Part shown: piece by piece, positions 52,910-63,622 of the stretch | Layout: the number at the start of each line of letters is the position of its first letter | Numbering within the stretch: the stretch's first letter is position 1 | Program-made: the position numbers and the translations under genes | Notes under the pieces: model-generated | Database searches by the model: none | What the model was told of the DNA's origin: nothing | The model's input: only the letters and a program-made list of their open reading frames with translations | From: Bemisia tabaci | Taxonomy: Eukaryota > Arthropoda > Insecta > Hemiptera > Aleyrodidae | DNA length: 64,000 nt | NCBI RefSeq assembly: GCF_918797505.1 | Contig: NC_092801.1 | Location: 19,158,116 to 19,222,115, forward strand | Direction: 5' to 3'

Positions 52910-53280
52910 CCCAAGTAGCAGTGATCACTGATCACGCGTAAGTTGCGATTTGATCGGAAAAAGTATGGCGATTGTATCAACATCGATTTATTGCAATATT
53001 ATCGGATGGAAAACTGCGATAAAATGTTATTTCATCGCATAAATTTGTAATAAAATCGGCGGCAATTTATCGCAAAATATTGAACGAAAAATTGTAATAA
53101 ATTGAGATAAAATTTCAATTTTACCGAACTCGATTTTATGGAGATAAAACTGCGACAAGATCGAGGACAATCCCTCAGATGTTCAGGGTCCTGGCGATTT
53201 TATTGCCAAAAAATCGTAATAAAATTGCAATTTAATTTCAATACATCGCGATTTCTCCGTTTGAAAATGCTATGCTTGGG
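52910..53280. mobile_element. Family AA inverted-repeat element made of ATCG/TAAAAT words
   Basis: CCCAAGTAGCA at the left and TGCTATGCTTGGG at the right are short inverted ends. The 370-bp interior alternates GCGATAAAAT, ATCGCAAAATA and ATTTTATTGC words in both orientations. The design resembles families C, L and M but with different ends. Confidence 0.7.
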
Positions 53281-53761
53281 AAGCATAGTAAAATAGGAAG
53301 CTGGCAACGTCGCAAAACGAAATAAACGTCCCTGTCATGCATTAACAATGGAAAGCACATCTGCAAAAATTTGATGCAACTTAGTATAAAGTTTCAGTGC
53401 CAGAATAATCAAGAATTCAAGGTTTTACGAACTTACCTGGGAATATGTTCGTCGTAATTCCAATTTTTGAAACCTCTCTTTCACACCGTAACTACGTTGT
53501 TGTTACTCTCTCGGAATAAGTCTACAGGAGCAGTAAACTCTATTGAACAACATGCCTCGCTAATCATTGAAAAGACTGCCGAAGACTAAAAATTAAAACC
53601 ATCATGAGCTGTTTGAGGCGACTGACTTGTGATCGGGGTGCAATGACTGTGAAGAAAAGAGGGCCAAGTGTGGACAACCAACATACCCGCATGTACCTCT
53701 CATTTGGGGACACACATGTTTCCCGACTTAAAATATGCTCCTAGGTCTTGACACACCTGCG
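53281..53761. other. No gene recognised
   Basis: No supported feature. Confidence 0.35.
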
Positions 53762-54524
53762 CTACCATGCCAAGGAACAACGCCGCATGAGCCTTCAAAT
53801 GTTGCCAAGTTTCCTCCGATAAAAACCGAATTTACTGGGAAATATGGGTTTGTGTTGGTAGCCGAGTGCTAGAAATAATGTAAAAAAATGTTTTAAAAAA
53901 AAACACTTACATTTTATTGATAAAGTACCGAAGCTTTTCGAGGCGGATTCCTCATCGTCAGGGTAACAACAAAATTAATATCACAAAGGCCGTTGCCATA
54001 CTTTAAATTTCAAACTAGGTAACAAGTGATAACAAGCTATTATATCAGCTATTGTTAGCAATTATTGTTAGCAGCTATATTAACAAGCTATTGATATAAT
54101 AGCTTGTTATCACTTGTTACCTAGTTTGAAATTTAAAGTATGGCAACGGCCTTTGTGATATTAATTTTGTTGTTACCCTGACGATGAGGAATCCGCCTCG
54201 AAAAGCTTCGGTACTTTATTAATAAAATGTAAGTGTTTTTTTTTTAAAACATTTTTTTACATTATTTCTAGCACTCGGCTACCAACACAAACCCATATAT
54301 ATATAGTGCCTCCACACATTGCTTGACAATGTTCGCTGACTTTACTGGGAAAATTGCAAATATTATTTTCCAAAATTTTCTGACTATTTTGTACGCAAGT
54401 TAATCTAAAATATCTGAAAATTTGAAGGAAAAATATGCATGAATGTTGTCAAAAATACACGTTCTAACAATGGAAATTTGGCAACTCTCAAATGTTTATA
54501 CGGCGTTCTTCCTTAGCACGGCAG
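53762..54524. mobile_element. Family B MITE interrupted by a Penelope-like piece
   Basis: CTACCATGCCAAGGAACAAC at the left and TTCTTCCTTAGCACGGCAG at the right, with a perfect 4-bp duplication TGCG on both flanks (53758-53761, 54525-54528). Element D is inserted at 53844-54340. Confidence 0.92.
53844..54340. mobile_element. Penelope-like palindromic terminus (family D) with 12-bp target duplication
   Basis: A long palindrome: TATGGGTTTGTGTTGGTAGC to GCTACCAACACAAACCCATA, arms ~200 bp around 54050. It is followed by a short (TA)n run and a 30-bp tail. The 12-bp duplication TTTACTGGGAAA lies at 53832-53843 and 54341-54352. Each arm contains CCTGACGATGAGGAATCCGC, then CTCGAAAAGC, close to the CTGANGA...GAAA core of hammerhead motifs known at Penelope-like element termini. 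A TTTATTAATAAAATG part follows. Inverted terminal structures and 10-15 bp duplications are usual for that class. No coding remains. Confidence 0.65.
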
Positions 54525-54558
54525 TGCGAGCGTTCGACTATTGATAGGAGTCATTACG

Positions 54559-54747
54559 CTGCCCGGCTGAGGAAAAACGCCGCATGAGAACTTGACTGTT
54601 GTCAAATCTCTTTGAAAAATTACGATTCTCCTGGGAAACAAAACAGCTAGGCAATTTTACTCTGAATTTTTCAGGAAATGTTTTTCGCGTTATTGTAAAT
54701 AATTAAGACATTTCTCGGAAAATTGATAATGATGCTATGAATGGCAG
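54559..54747. mobile_element. Family B fragment
   Basis: CTGCCCGGCTGAGGAAAAAC and GCCGCATGAG at the left, then GTTGTCAAATCTC. The right end is uncertain (ATGGCAG near 54741). Confidence 0.6.
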
Positions 54748-55942
54748 TAATACTTTAAGTCACTGACACAATCAGCAACGCTGAAATTAATATAAGGTGA
54801 AAGAGAAGCCATGTCATATTTACCATTTATCAAATTATCAGCAATTGTTGAGTTGGTCTCGCTTTCCTCCTTTATTTGTGTGTGTGGAGGGTTTTTTTTT
54901 TTTTGGGGGGGGGGGGGGGGGGTCGGTAACGTGACGGGACAAGTCCCTGACCCTCTGGAATTTCCTCTACTTTACCGAGCCTGTGAGTGACGGTCTCGCG
55001 AAATTGATGACTTAGTCTACAGGCAAAATAAAATTAAAAACAACGAAAAGGTCGAGAGACTTAAACGCAAAGCTAGAAAAGTAAGGAAGTGCCAGTGCTT
55101 GATTGAAACAGTATAGCGTAAAAATTACCTATGACTGATCCGGAATCAATATTGTTGTTTTATTCTTATTCAAATAACGCCCCTGCAGGGAGTTGTGACG
55201 TATTAAGTGTGGAAAATAATGTATAATTTCAACATAAATGCGATTATTTAAGGAAGGTACAATGGTACATACTATGAAAATGTGATATAATTTAATCCGT
55301 CAAAAAGCCCTAAGCGCCAGAAATGAGAATTCGAGGTAACAGTGAAAACTGTTTGAATCGGCCCGTTTTAAATATTGGAGGTCAGAAAAATGTCTGTGCA
55401 TTGTGCAAGAAGATTGCAATTTAAAATCGGATTGCGATTGTTTCAGAAGTTCCCCTACAATTTGAACGGAAAAAGAAGAAAAACGTGAATTGGCGCTTGA
55501 GTCTTTCTGAGAGTGAACTGAATTATATTTAAAGTATTTTCCCAATTTAAAGTCGAATTTTTAGTATTTCAAGCCGTAATGTGCACGAAAATATTCATTC
55601 AAATTTTCTCAGCGTAAAATACTATGATAGTATACTTGCTGATGATCGCTTAAAAAGCAAAAACTTAAAAACAGAGACACATTCGGCCTGAAGGAATAAA
55701 TATTTACCCCTTTAATCTGAAACTTTGAGATTTGACTAGTTTGGCTCCACCAGGATCAGTTAAGTTCTACAAACTTTAGCCAATAGATGTTACTCGCTGC
55801 TTAAGAGATGCAGTTTTCACAGTTCCTGTCTTAATTCTCATTGGTATTGGCTTGCTCATTGTTATGGCAGGATTACATCAATGAGTTAGCAGTAAAAATT
55901 AATTCACTAAATTGGGGAAACTTCCCACAAAATTTTCATTAT
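54748..55942. other. No gene recognised; T16/G18 homopolymer pair at 54890-54922
   Basis: A T-run passes directly into a ~18-base G-run. A short relative of the 277-bp repeat (GAGACTTAAACGCAAAGCTA) lies at 55060. A minus-strand frame at 55300-55545 has no domain. Confidence 0.4.
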
Positions 55943-57351
55943 AATTGAGGACACCGCACCAAGAACAGCCGCTATCCGGATTATTGTTTTGCATAGTTCC
56001 TATTACTATGTTTTATTTCCTACCATTTGTTTGTTTTCAATCCTCCTATAAAAACTACTCATTTGCTGAATACACTTCTGGCTGGAGCGCGCATTTTAGC
56101 TATGCATTCACCACTGCAAAAATGTCAAAGGAAATCGACAAAGCCAGCGTGTATAAGGCTATTTCGATTGTAATCTTCCGTCGCATTTCTAAGGCGCAAT
56201 GATACAACTATTTGAACTCTCCGGAATGCGTGAGGTATCACGCCGCATTTGAAGGCGTTTCCAAAACAACCAAGTTCCGATCTCCGGATTATTGTTTTGC
56301 AAAGTTCCTATTATTATGTTTTATTTCCTACCGTTTGGTTGTTTTCAATCCTCCTATAAAAACTACTTATATGCTGAATACACTTCTGGCTGGAGCGCAT
56401 TTTAGCTATGCATTCACCACTGCAAAAATGTCAAAGAAAATCGACAAAGCCAGCGTGTATAAGACTATTTCGATTGTAATCTTTTGTCGCATTTCTAAGG
56501 CGCAATGATACAACTATTTGAACTCTCCGGAATGCGTGAGGTATCACGCCGCATTTGAAGGCGTTTTCAAAACAGCCAAGTTCCTATATCTGGATTATCG
56601 TTTTGCATAGTTCATATTCTTTTGTTTTCATTTCTAACCACTTGTTTATTTATAATCATCCTATAAAAATTACCCATTTGCTAAATACAATTCTAGCTGG
56701 AGCGCACTTCAGCTATGCATTCACCACTGCAAAAATGTCAAAGGAAATCGACAAGCCCAGCGTACATGAAGGCTATTTCAATTGAAGACACCGCACCAAG
56801 AACAGCCTACAACTTGAAACCGCGTTTTGAGAAAAACGCATTTAAAGTTTTGTTTTTCATGTACTGCGCAGACTTTTCTATGCAGGCACCCTGTTTTGGT
56901 GTTTTTGGGTGACCTAACCCTTCTATTGAAGGATGCCGGGTAGATTTTGCGATACATTTTGAGTTCACACTCTAATATATTCAATTTAAAAAAGCGGCCA
57001 TTAGGCCATTATTACACCCAACAGTCATTTTGGTGGCAACATGAAGTATAAATCATTTTAATCACGCATGATTAACGCAAAATGAAAGAATATCGATAGT
57101 GAGTAAAGAAAGGGGTAACTAGCACCTTATAGGCCCTTAAGTTTATAGGCCCGCCTATAGGTCGTTCTCGCACCCATCGATCCAGTGGCCTGACTTAACT
57201 CGGAAAAAAAGGTTTTTCCACCTCGAGCCGTTACCAATCTATATTCTATCGCTACCACAGCATAGTCCAGGGTACGTAGAATCCGAAAAGCAAATGGGCG
57301 TAATAACGACCTATACGCCTATAGGCTGTTCTTGGTGCGGTGTCCTCAATT
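55943..57351. mobile_element. Family AB element: terminal inverted repeats enclosing three ~307-bp repeats
   Basis: AATTGAGGACACCGCACCAA (55943) is matched in inverted form by TTGGTGCGGTGTCCTCAATT ending at 57351. A third, direct copy sits at 56780. Between 55978 and ~56780 lie three tandem units (GGATTATTGTTTTGCA-type starts at 55978, 56286 and 56592; periods 308 and 306). Each contains a frame ending KEIDKASVYKAISIVIF or similar. 56780-57351 alone is also a complete inverted-repeat unit, with CCTATAGG-type words inside. No recognised protein. Confidence 0.75.
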
Positions 57352-60300
57352 GCGATGTACAAGTCATGAGGCGCCACATTGTGATTTTGTTTACATGGTA
57401 CCTATCTTTGGTGGTTGAACCCAGAGGTCGACCAGATCAATGTCACAGGCCACTGCTAAAAATATTCTATTCCTCAAACATTAAACACATTACTCAAAAC
57501 AGCTGTTCTGCACTGCGTTTCTCGCTGTAAGTTTCTGAGAATACCCATTCTCAATTTTAAGGCAATGCTTGAATCATGCAGCGGCCTTACGTGAGAAAAA
57601 TATGAGGGGAACAGAGACTTCATATTAAGACAAATACTTATATGGAAAAATTTATTTTGTTTCTAGAATAATTCTTTGATCAGAATTAACACACAAAAAA
57701 TCAAGTTTAACATGAAATAAGTTCAACAGAAGTCAGACACAAGGCTGAATTTCTACAATTGTTGGTTCTCATAATTTACAATATAGAAAATTAAGTGAGA
57801 AATAATTAGGTAGAAAATTACGTTTCAGTAAACGATGGTAAATCTTTCAAGAGCTTGACAAGAGGATACAGGAGTATTCATTATATTTATCATGAAGAAA
57901 CTGTTGGCGGAGAGAGTTTAACTTAATCTAATATGCAAGTCAATTTTTAGTCATGAAATCAAACAGAACTTCTAATTTTTAACATTTTTTTTAAAAAAAA
58001 AACAACTCACATATAAAAATAAAACACACATCTCTCATATTAAAGTTAACAATAAAAACAGAGAGAATTCATAAACAGAAATATTATTAAAAAAGTAAGC
58101 AAAATAAAAAAATAAAAATGTGATCGAAGGAAAAGGAGTTAGTGACAGTTTAGTAATCTGCGCTACCCGGAAGGAACTTAAGCAAACATACACTAGCTTA
58201 AAGCTCTGTCGGGAAAGTTTTACGTCATCTGCCTTGACTTCTGAAAAAATTTATTCCGACCAGAACTCAAATTAAAAAACTCAGAGCTCAAAAACCACTT
58301 GATAGTAGATATAAACTATCAAGACTGTCCAAATAAATTCATGCCGAGCATCTCTACTTGGGCTGAGGATAAAATCAGCATTCGAATAAATATTTTAATT
58401 TTTTGACTTTTCTATTTTTTGTTTTTGGAGATTTGAATATTGATACAAGTTGTAAAGAGCACAAAATTTAAACGGATTTTTTTTTAATTTTCTTGCAAAA
58501 TGTATCTATCGACAGCGTAAGTCCGCAAGCACACATCTCGTTTGCAGTGTCTAAAAATCTCCGCCTCTATGTTATTTTATTTGAAAGAGAACAAATTGAC
58601 ATCATTCCTTGAAGTTTATGCAGAATTTTCTTTGCACAGAGAAGAAAAATCACGGCAGTTTCAAAGAATTGCCGTTGAGTAGTTTTCCGTTTAAAAAATG
58701 AAGTATGACAAAAAGTCTGCGACGTCGCAAACCGAGTTATGTGATTGCCGACTTACAGCGTCAATATTCTTAGTAGATCGGGAATCAGGATGGACAAAAT
58801 TAATTGTGTAAGAATAATAGAAAAGATTGCACAGCTCTGAGACTCGTTAGACAGGGTACCTTGAACCAGTCTATCCCTATTAAGCAGCAAAAAACGACTA
58901 AAATGGGCCAGTATTTCTAGTTACTTTTTTGGTCCCAGTGCATCCTGGACAGATTGTACCGTTGCCCTGTTGCCATTCTCGTAGGCAACGATTGTACCAA
59001 TCGCTTACCGACAGGGAGCAATCTGAACAACACAAATGTTCACAAGTTGAAATAACTTATGCTGCTGATGCATTTGGTGCAAGTCATAGTCACCATATCT
59101 GACACTTAACTAATTGAAATTAACCTTAAAAGTAGGGTTTGCTCTCTTATTTATTTTATTTGTACTCTCTTTACAATTTTAGACTAAGTGTTAATTGTCG
59201 ATAGAGCCATTGATTGTTGTTATCGTCATTGTCAAGTTAAGAGTGTCATGCACAGAACTCAGCTGTAAAGCAGGGCTCTCTGGCAATAAAGAAGAGTCAC
59301 AATTCAATAGTCAGCAGGAAAAAATCCACCTCCATTCCACATTTTTCAGCATGAGAGCGTTGTGTTTAAAACAAAAAATAAAAAACTGAAGCAATTTTCC
59401 GATTCTACATTTTCAGGTTGTGTAATTTATGGCAAGATGCAACTACAGTTATACCCCAATTATCATACATGGCAACAAAACATTATTGAAAGTATTCATG
59501 AATAACGAATAAACTTAGGTTTCAGGACATGACAACGTTAAGTTCAGGAGACAGTCCGACATTGCTGTAGAAAGAAAATTAGATTCACAAAAACAGAAAG
59601 AATCACGTCATTTTCTGTCAGTAAAGTGAGTTTTCGTTTTTTTCAAATGCATATTTTACGTTGTTCATGTTGCTTTGATTGACTTTCATCGTATCCAGTT
59701 TTTCTCTCACCACAGATAGATAGATGATTGGGGTAATACTGTACACTGAAAATAAGTGAGTTTTTGTATAATTAATTGTCTCAAAAAAAACTGAAAAATG
59801 TAAAATAAAGTGACACTATTCTTCCTGAGCATGGCAGATTTACACATAATCTTACAACAGATTTTGATCTGAACGAAAAGTGAAAGTAAAATTTAAATAT
59901 ATCTATAGATTAACACTTAAATTTAATCACATATCCTAACACTAAAAATGATCAACTCTTCACTTGAAAGGAAGAGATATTTTCATAATTGCAAGAAAAG
60001 CTTTCATTAGGTAGCACCTTTCTGTACATTTAATAATCACATGAATATCAATTAATTCTGAATGGGGCCCTTTACAGCCTTTTACTATCCAGACAAATGT
60101 TTACGAAGATATTGTAACTAGGTTCACTAGCTTTGTAGAGCTTGACTTAAAATAGGAAATAGTTCTGCTTTGGTTGGGACATTTATAGAAGAACTGGATA
60201 AAAAGCTGACATTTTATCCTCTCCTGCAAGAGGGAATGTTCCTCGATGCACTGTTTTAGCATATCATACTTACATTTTATTAGTTTATAGGAAAACAGCG

Positions 60301-62106
60301 GGTTATGCCTGAAATTTCCAATGATTTTTCAGTAAACATGTAAGAGAAGACATGATTCTTCCATGAAAAAATAAAATGTTTGTAGAAATACTGAAATAGT
60401 GCAGGTAAGATATGTTCCTATGTGCAGGAAATGACAATAAGACCAATGAGAAAATTCTGAGTCCTTGCTTTAAACAATTTACTTGGCATTTTTGGAAATT
60501 AGAGGGATCAGCAGCGTGAAATTTTACCATTCAAATGATAAACTATCAAATACAACATAATTTCGGCTAGGTTTAGCATTTGATACAAATAGAGGAGAAT
60601 TTTTAGCAAAAAAATTGCCTTTATTTTGCGAAGATTCCCAAACAATAATTTCAGGCACGACCTCACTACGAAACGCAAGTAAGCTTGGCTTTTACAAATT
60701 ATAAAAAAAAAACCCTTTTGTTTACAGAGTAAGGAACTTCAAAAACCTAAAATAACAACAAAAGAATCATGTTGGTTCTTGCATTTCAAGGACAGTGGAC
60801 TCATAGACAAAGAGAAAATACAGCGATCTTACTGGCTGAAATGTATGGTTGTTACAAACTAAGGAAGGAAATTATGGACAAACGATAGAGTTTCTCATGG
60901 GTTGCTGTTAGTTAGTCTATTACTTGCCTCTTTTGTCCATAGCAACCACTTGCTTCCTCTAACATGATCACTCCATTTTCTCTTTGTCTCTTTTGTCTAT
61001 CAATTTCTATAATCACCCTTCCTGCTTCCTAACCCAGACAAATTCCGAGGCTTTTTCAACAAACAGTCTGCTCACAAGTGTCAAAGAGAAGAAGTAATTT
61101 TGAAACTCAATTTTAAGTTAAACATCTCAGCTATCACTTTCCTTTTCCAGAGTTAAAATTTACGAAAATCTTTGCTCAAGCTGTTTTTAAAAAGGATAAG
61201 GAAAATTTCCAGTCTTTTTTAATGAAATTCCCTGTCATTTTCGCACTGACTGTTTTCTAATGTTTTCTCGATTTGACAGCCCTGTAGGTACTCTGCGTGC
61301 CAAGGAGAGCAGGAAAGCTGAAGACCAAACTAAATATTTACTGACGACGTCTATAAATGAAGTGACCCACTAAGGTGTTAGAGAAAAATTAAGGAAGCAG
61401 GAAATGATTTCCGCAACCCCCTAATGACCCCAAAGATAGAGTGATTTTGTAAAAAAAAAATGCAAATTTATTGATGGCTGTCATAGAGGAGAGGAAATTT
61501 ACCAAGAAAGAGATTTTTGAAAAAAAAAAAAAAAAAAAAAAAAACATGGCTCTGCATGCACCATAATGGACTGCACATTGCTTTTTAAATTTCCTCCAAA
61601 GACGAATCCTTTCTACTTGATGATATGCAGCTGTTTTTCAAGAGCCAGAATAGCTACAAATGGCCTGTTAAAACTTAGCTTCCTGTGTATAAAATTTAAT
61701 AGCAGAATATAAATAGTGAACCTCGTCCCTATTTGGCAAGAATACTTTGCAAGAAGACATTGATTCCTGATAAGAAAAAATATGAATTGAAAATATAGAG
61801 AGCCAGAAAAGGTTGAAAAATTGGATATAAAATGATTACCACTGAGGCTGTACTTTTACAAATTCAATGTTAAAATTCCAACTTTTAACCAATTAAGGTA
61901 ACAATAACACAGAAAAGTAATCATAGAAAAGCTGCACTTCTTTTAGTGCTTGATGGTAATGAATTCATTCTACGCCAATCATAAATTGGTAGCTTCCCTT
62001 TGTTGAAAAGGTTTGAAAGTACTGGTTATCATTGTTCTTCTTATTCGTCCTTCTTCGACCATTAATTTTGAATGTAGTCACCACTTTAATTTTAAAGTTT
62101 GCATGA
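57352..62106 (-). other. Repeat-poor flank; probable 3' UTR and downstream region of the TMEM165-like gene
   Basis: AT-rich, few repeats, no second coding exon recognised. On the minus strand it lies directly downstream of the stop codon at 62107, so the part nearest 62106 must be 3' UTR. An AATAAA on the minus strand at 61472-61467 is one candidate polyadenylation signal; several others exist further down, so the UTR end is open. A B right-end remnant (TTCTTCCTGAGCATGGCAG) lies at 59819-59837. Confidence 0.5.
60790..61016. mobile_element. Family F MITE, diverged copy
   Basis: CATAGACAAAGAGAAAATAC at the left, GTTAGTTAGTCTATTACTTG in the middle and TTGTCTATCAATTTCTATAA at the right. The outermost ends are lost. 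Confidence 0.8.
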
Positions 62107-62183
62107 CTAAGCTTTTTCTGATTGTTCAAACAATAGAGAGGTGAAGGCAAAAATTAAGAAGACGATGCCACCAATTATTGTAA
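62107..62183 (-). CDS. TMEM165: TMEM165/GDT1-family transporter, last coding exon
   Basis: The minus-strand exon opens after acceptor CTTTGTTTCAG and reads, in phase with the upstream exon, V-TIIGGIVFLIFAFTSLLFEQ, then SEKA and stop TAG (62107-62109). This is the final membrane helix and short tail of the TMEM165/GDT1 (UPF0016) family, whose vertebrate members end in a nearly identical TVTIIGGIVF helix. The family moves Mn2+/Ca2+ in exchange for protons in Golgi-type membranes and supports glycosylation. The exon is 77 nt: 2 nt complete the split Val codon, then 24 codons and stop. Only the C-terminus is in this window; the E-x-G-D motifs of the family would be upstream, beyond base 64000. 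Confidence 0.9.
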
Positions 62184-62472
62184 CTGAAACAAAGAAAGCA
62201 GAGATTAGTTTCTAATTGAACAAGATCAAATTATAGTGTGATCATTTGAGCATTGAGAAGCATATAGGGAGAAGGAACACCTAAAAATGGAGAACTGTCC
62301 GAAATCATTGCCGTTTAAAAATTGCAGTTGGGAAATCGAAATTATAAGAAGAAGCTATTTGAAATTTAAACTGCCATGTTTAGAATAAAAGTTGCCCGAT
62401 TATTATGTAACTGTGCACCTTCAATTGGCATCTTTATTAACACTTCTATTAAACTGATAGCAACATTATTCT

Positions 62473-62612
62473 TAAAAAAAAGAGATAAAATTTCGCGTAC
62501 TCACTTGCGCTATTTAACAATTTTATGGGACGTGTTTCGGGGTCGAGCGCTACACGTCCTATAATATTGTTAAATAGCGCAAGTGAGTATGCGAAATTTT
62601 ATCTCTTTTTTA
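62473..62612. repeat. Foldback element X in the intron
   Basis: AAAAAAGAGATAAAATTTCG at the left and CGAAATTTTATCTCTTTTTT at the right. The arms are ~60 bp and include ACTCACTTGCGCTATTTAAC / GTTAAATAGCGCAAGTGAGT, around a ~20-base loop. Intronic transcripts would form a stable hairpin. Confidence 0.92.
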
Positions 62613-63210
62613 CAATATTGTCTTGTGACTGTCCCCTACAAAAGTTTCTATTATTCTTCAATATGAGTTTTCAGTAAAAATCTGAGGATATATTTTTTTG
62701 CCGACTCAACAAAAAAATTCGTTCCATTGAAACAATTTCTTTCTTGGACTGAGATTCTTCTTTCCATGGATAGCTACATATCAAAAACTGAAGTCTAAAA
62801 ATATGTGCGTACGATGGCACCGTTGCTCATCTCTACTCATGTCTTACTTTTTTGCGCAGTAACCAAACAACAAATTTTCTTACGATTTCCTGTGAATTTT
62901 CTTCACTTATTCTCAAGAAAATCACATGAAATTGTTAAAGAAAAATTCTGATTAGTTTTCGTTAAAAAAATAAAACAGTATCAAAGATTTTGAAACGAAA
63001 TATTGGAGATACGCATTTTTTGCACTCAACCGTCAATATTCATTCAGATTTCATCGCAGAAAATTTATGAAAATGAAAACTTAGGCTATGACAGGCTCCA
63101 TGATGCATTTAATATTAAGAATATACAATCATTTTACAATCATTATACTACATTTTATTACAATAAAATGAAGTAGCATGATTGCTACAATGAGTGTAGA
63201 GAGATCTATG

Positions 63211-63463
63211 CTGCTGTGCTGTGGAAGACTGCCGAATGAGCCTTCAGACGTTGCCAAACCTCATTCCACAAATCTCTAATTTGATGTAAAATTTGTGGAT
63301 ATTTTTCCTCCAAATTTTCAGAGATATTCGTTTATAATTACATCTATATTTTCTGAAAGTTTCAATGAAAAATATGCCTAAGTATCCTCAAAAATAAGTA
63401 TTTCCTGGGGGTCAATTTGGCAACATTCGAATATTCATACAGCAGTTTTCTTTAGAACGATAG
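63211..63463. mobile_element. Family B MITE in the intron, diverged copy
   Basis: CTGCTGTGCTGTGGAAGACT at the left and CAGTTTTCTTTAGAACGATAG at the right (given from its 20 outer bases). Inverted GACGTTGCCAAACC / AATTTGGCAACATTC lie inside. Confidence 0.8.
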
Positions 63464-63516
63464 TGTAGTTCTTGTATTGGACAGCAGCTCAACAAGAAAA
63501 ATTGAGTGATGATTAC

Positions 63517-63622
63517 CTGTTCTGACAGATATTCTTTGAGCTATGAATCTACCTCCTACTACAGCTATACCCGTACATATTGAGTGACCAAATATTCCAC
63601 CCGCAGTGACTCCATAAGGATC
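63517..63622 (-). CDS. TMEM165: TMEM165/GDT1-family transporter, penultimate coding exon
   Basis: The minus-strand exon sits between acceptor CTGCTTTTTAG and donor ACAG|GTAATC, 106 nt. It reads DPYGVTAGGIFGHSICTGIA, then VVGGRFIAQRISVRT and the first base of the Val codon finished by the next exon. This is the second conserved region of UPF0016/TMEM165 proteins: a loop with the DPYGV sequence, a membrane helix rich in small residues, and the GGR.IAQ.ISVRT turn before the last helix. Phase 0 at the acceptor. No in-frame stop and near-universal residues conserved, so this is a functional gene and not a pseudogene. Earlier exons lie beyond the window. Confidence 0.92.

Larger units (their letters stand above)
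62184..63516 (-). other. TMEM165: Last intron of the TMEM165-like gene
   Basis: GT (minus strand, at 63516-63515, context ACAG|GTAATC) to AG (62185-62184). Phase 1 at the junction (G|TT gives Val). It contains a foldback element (62473-62612) and a family B MITE (63211-63463). Confidence 0.85.
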
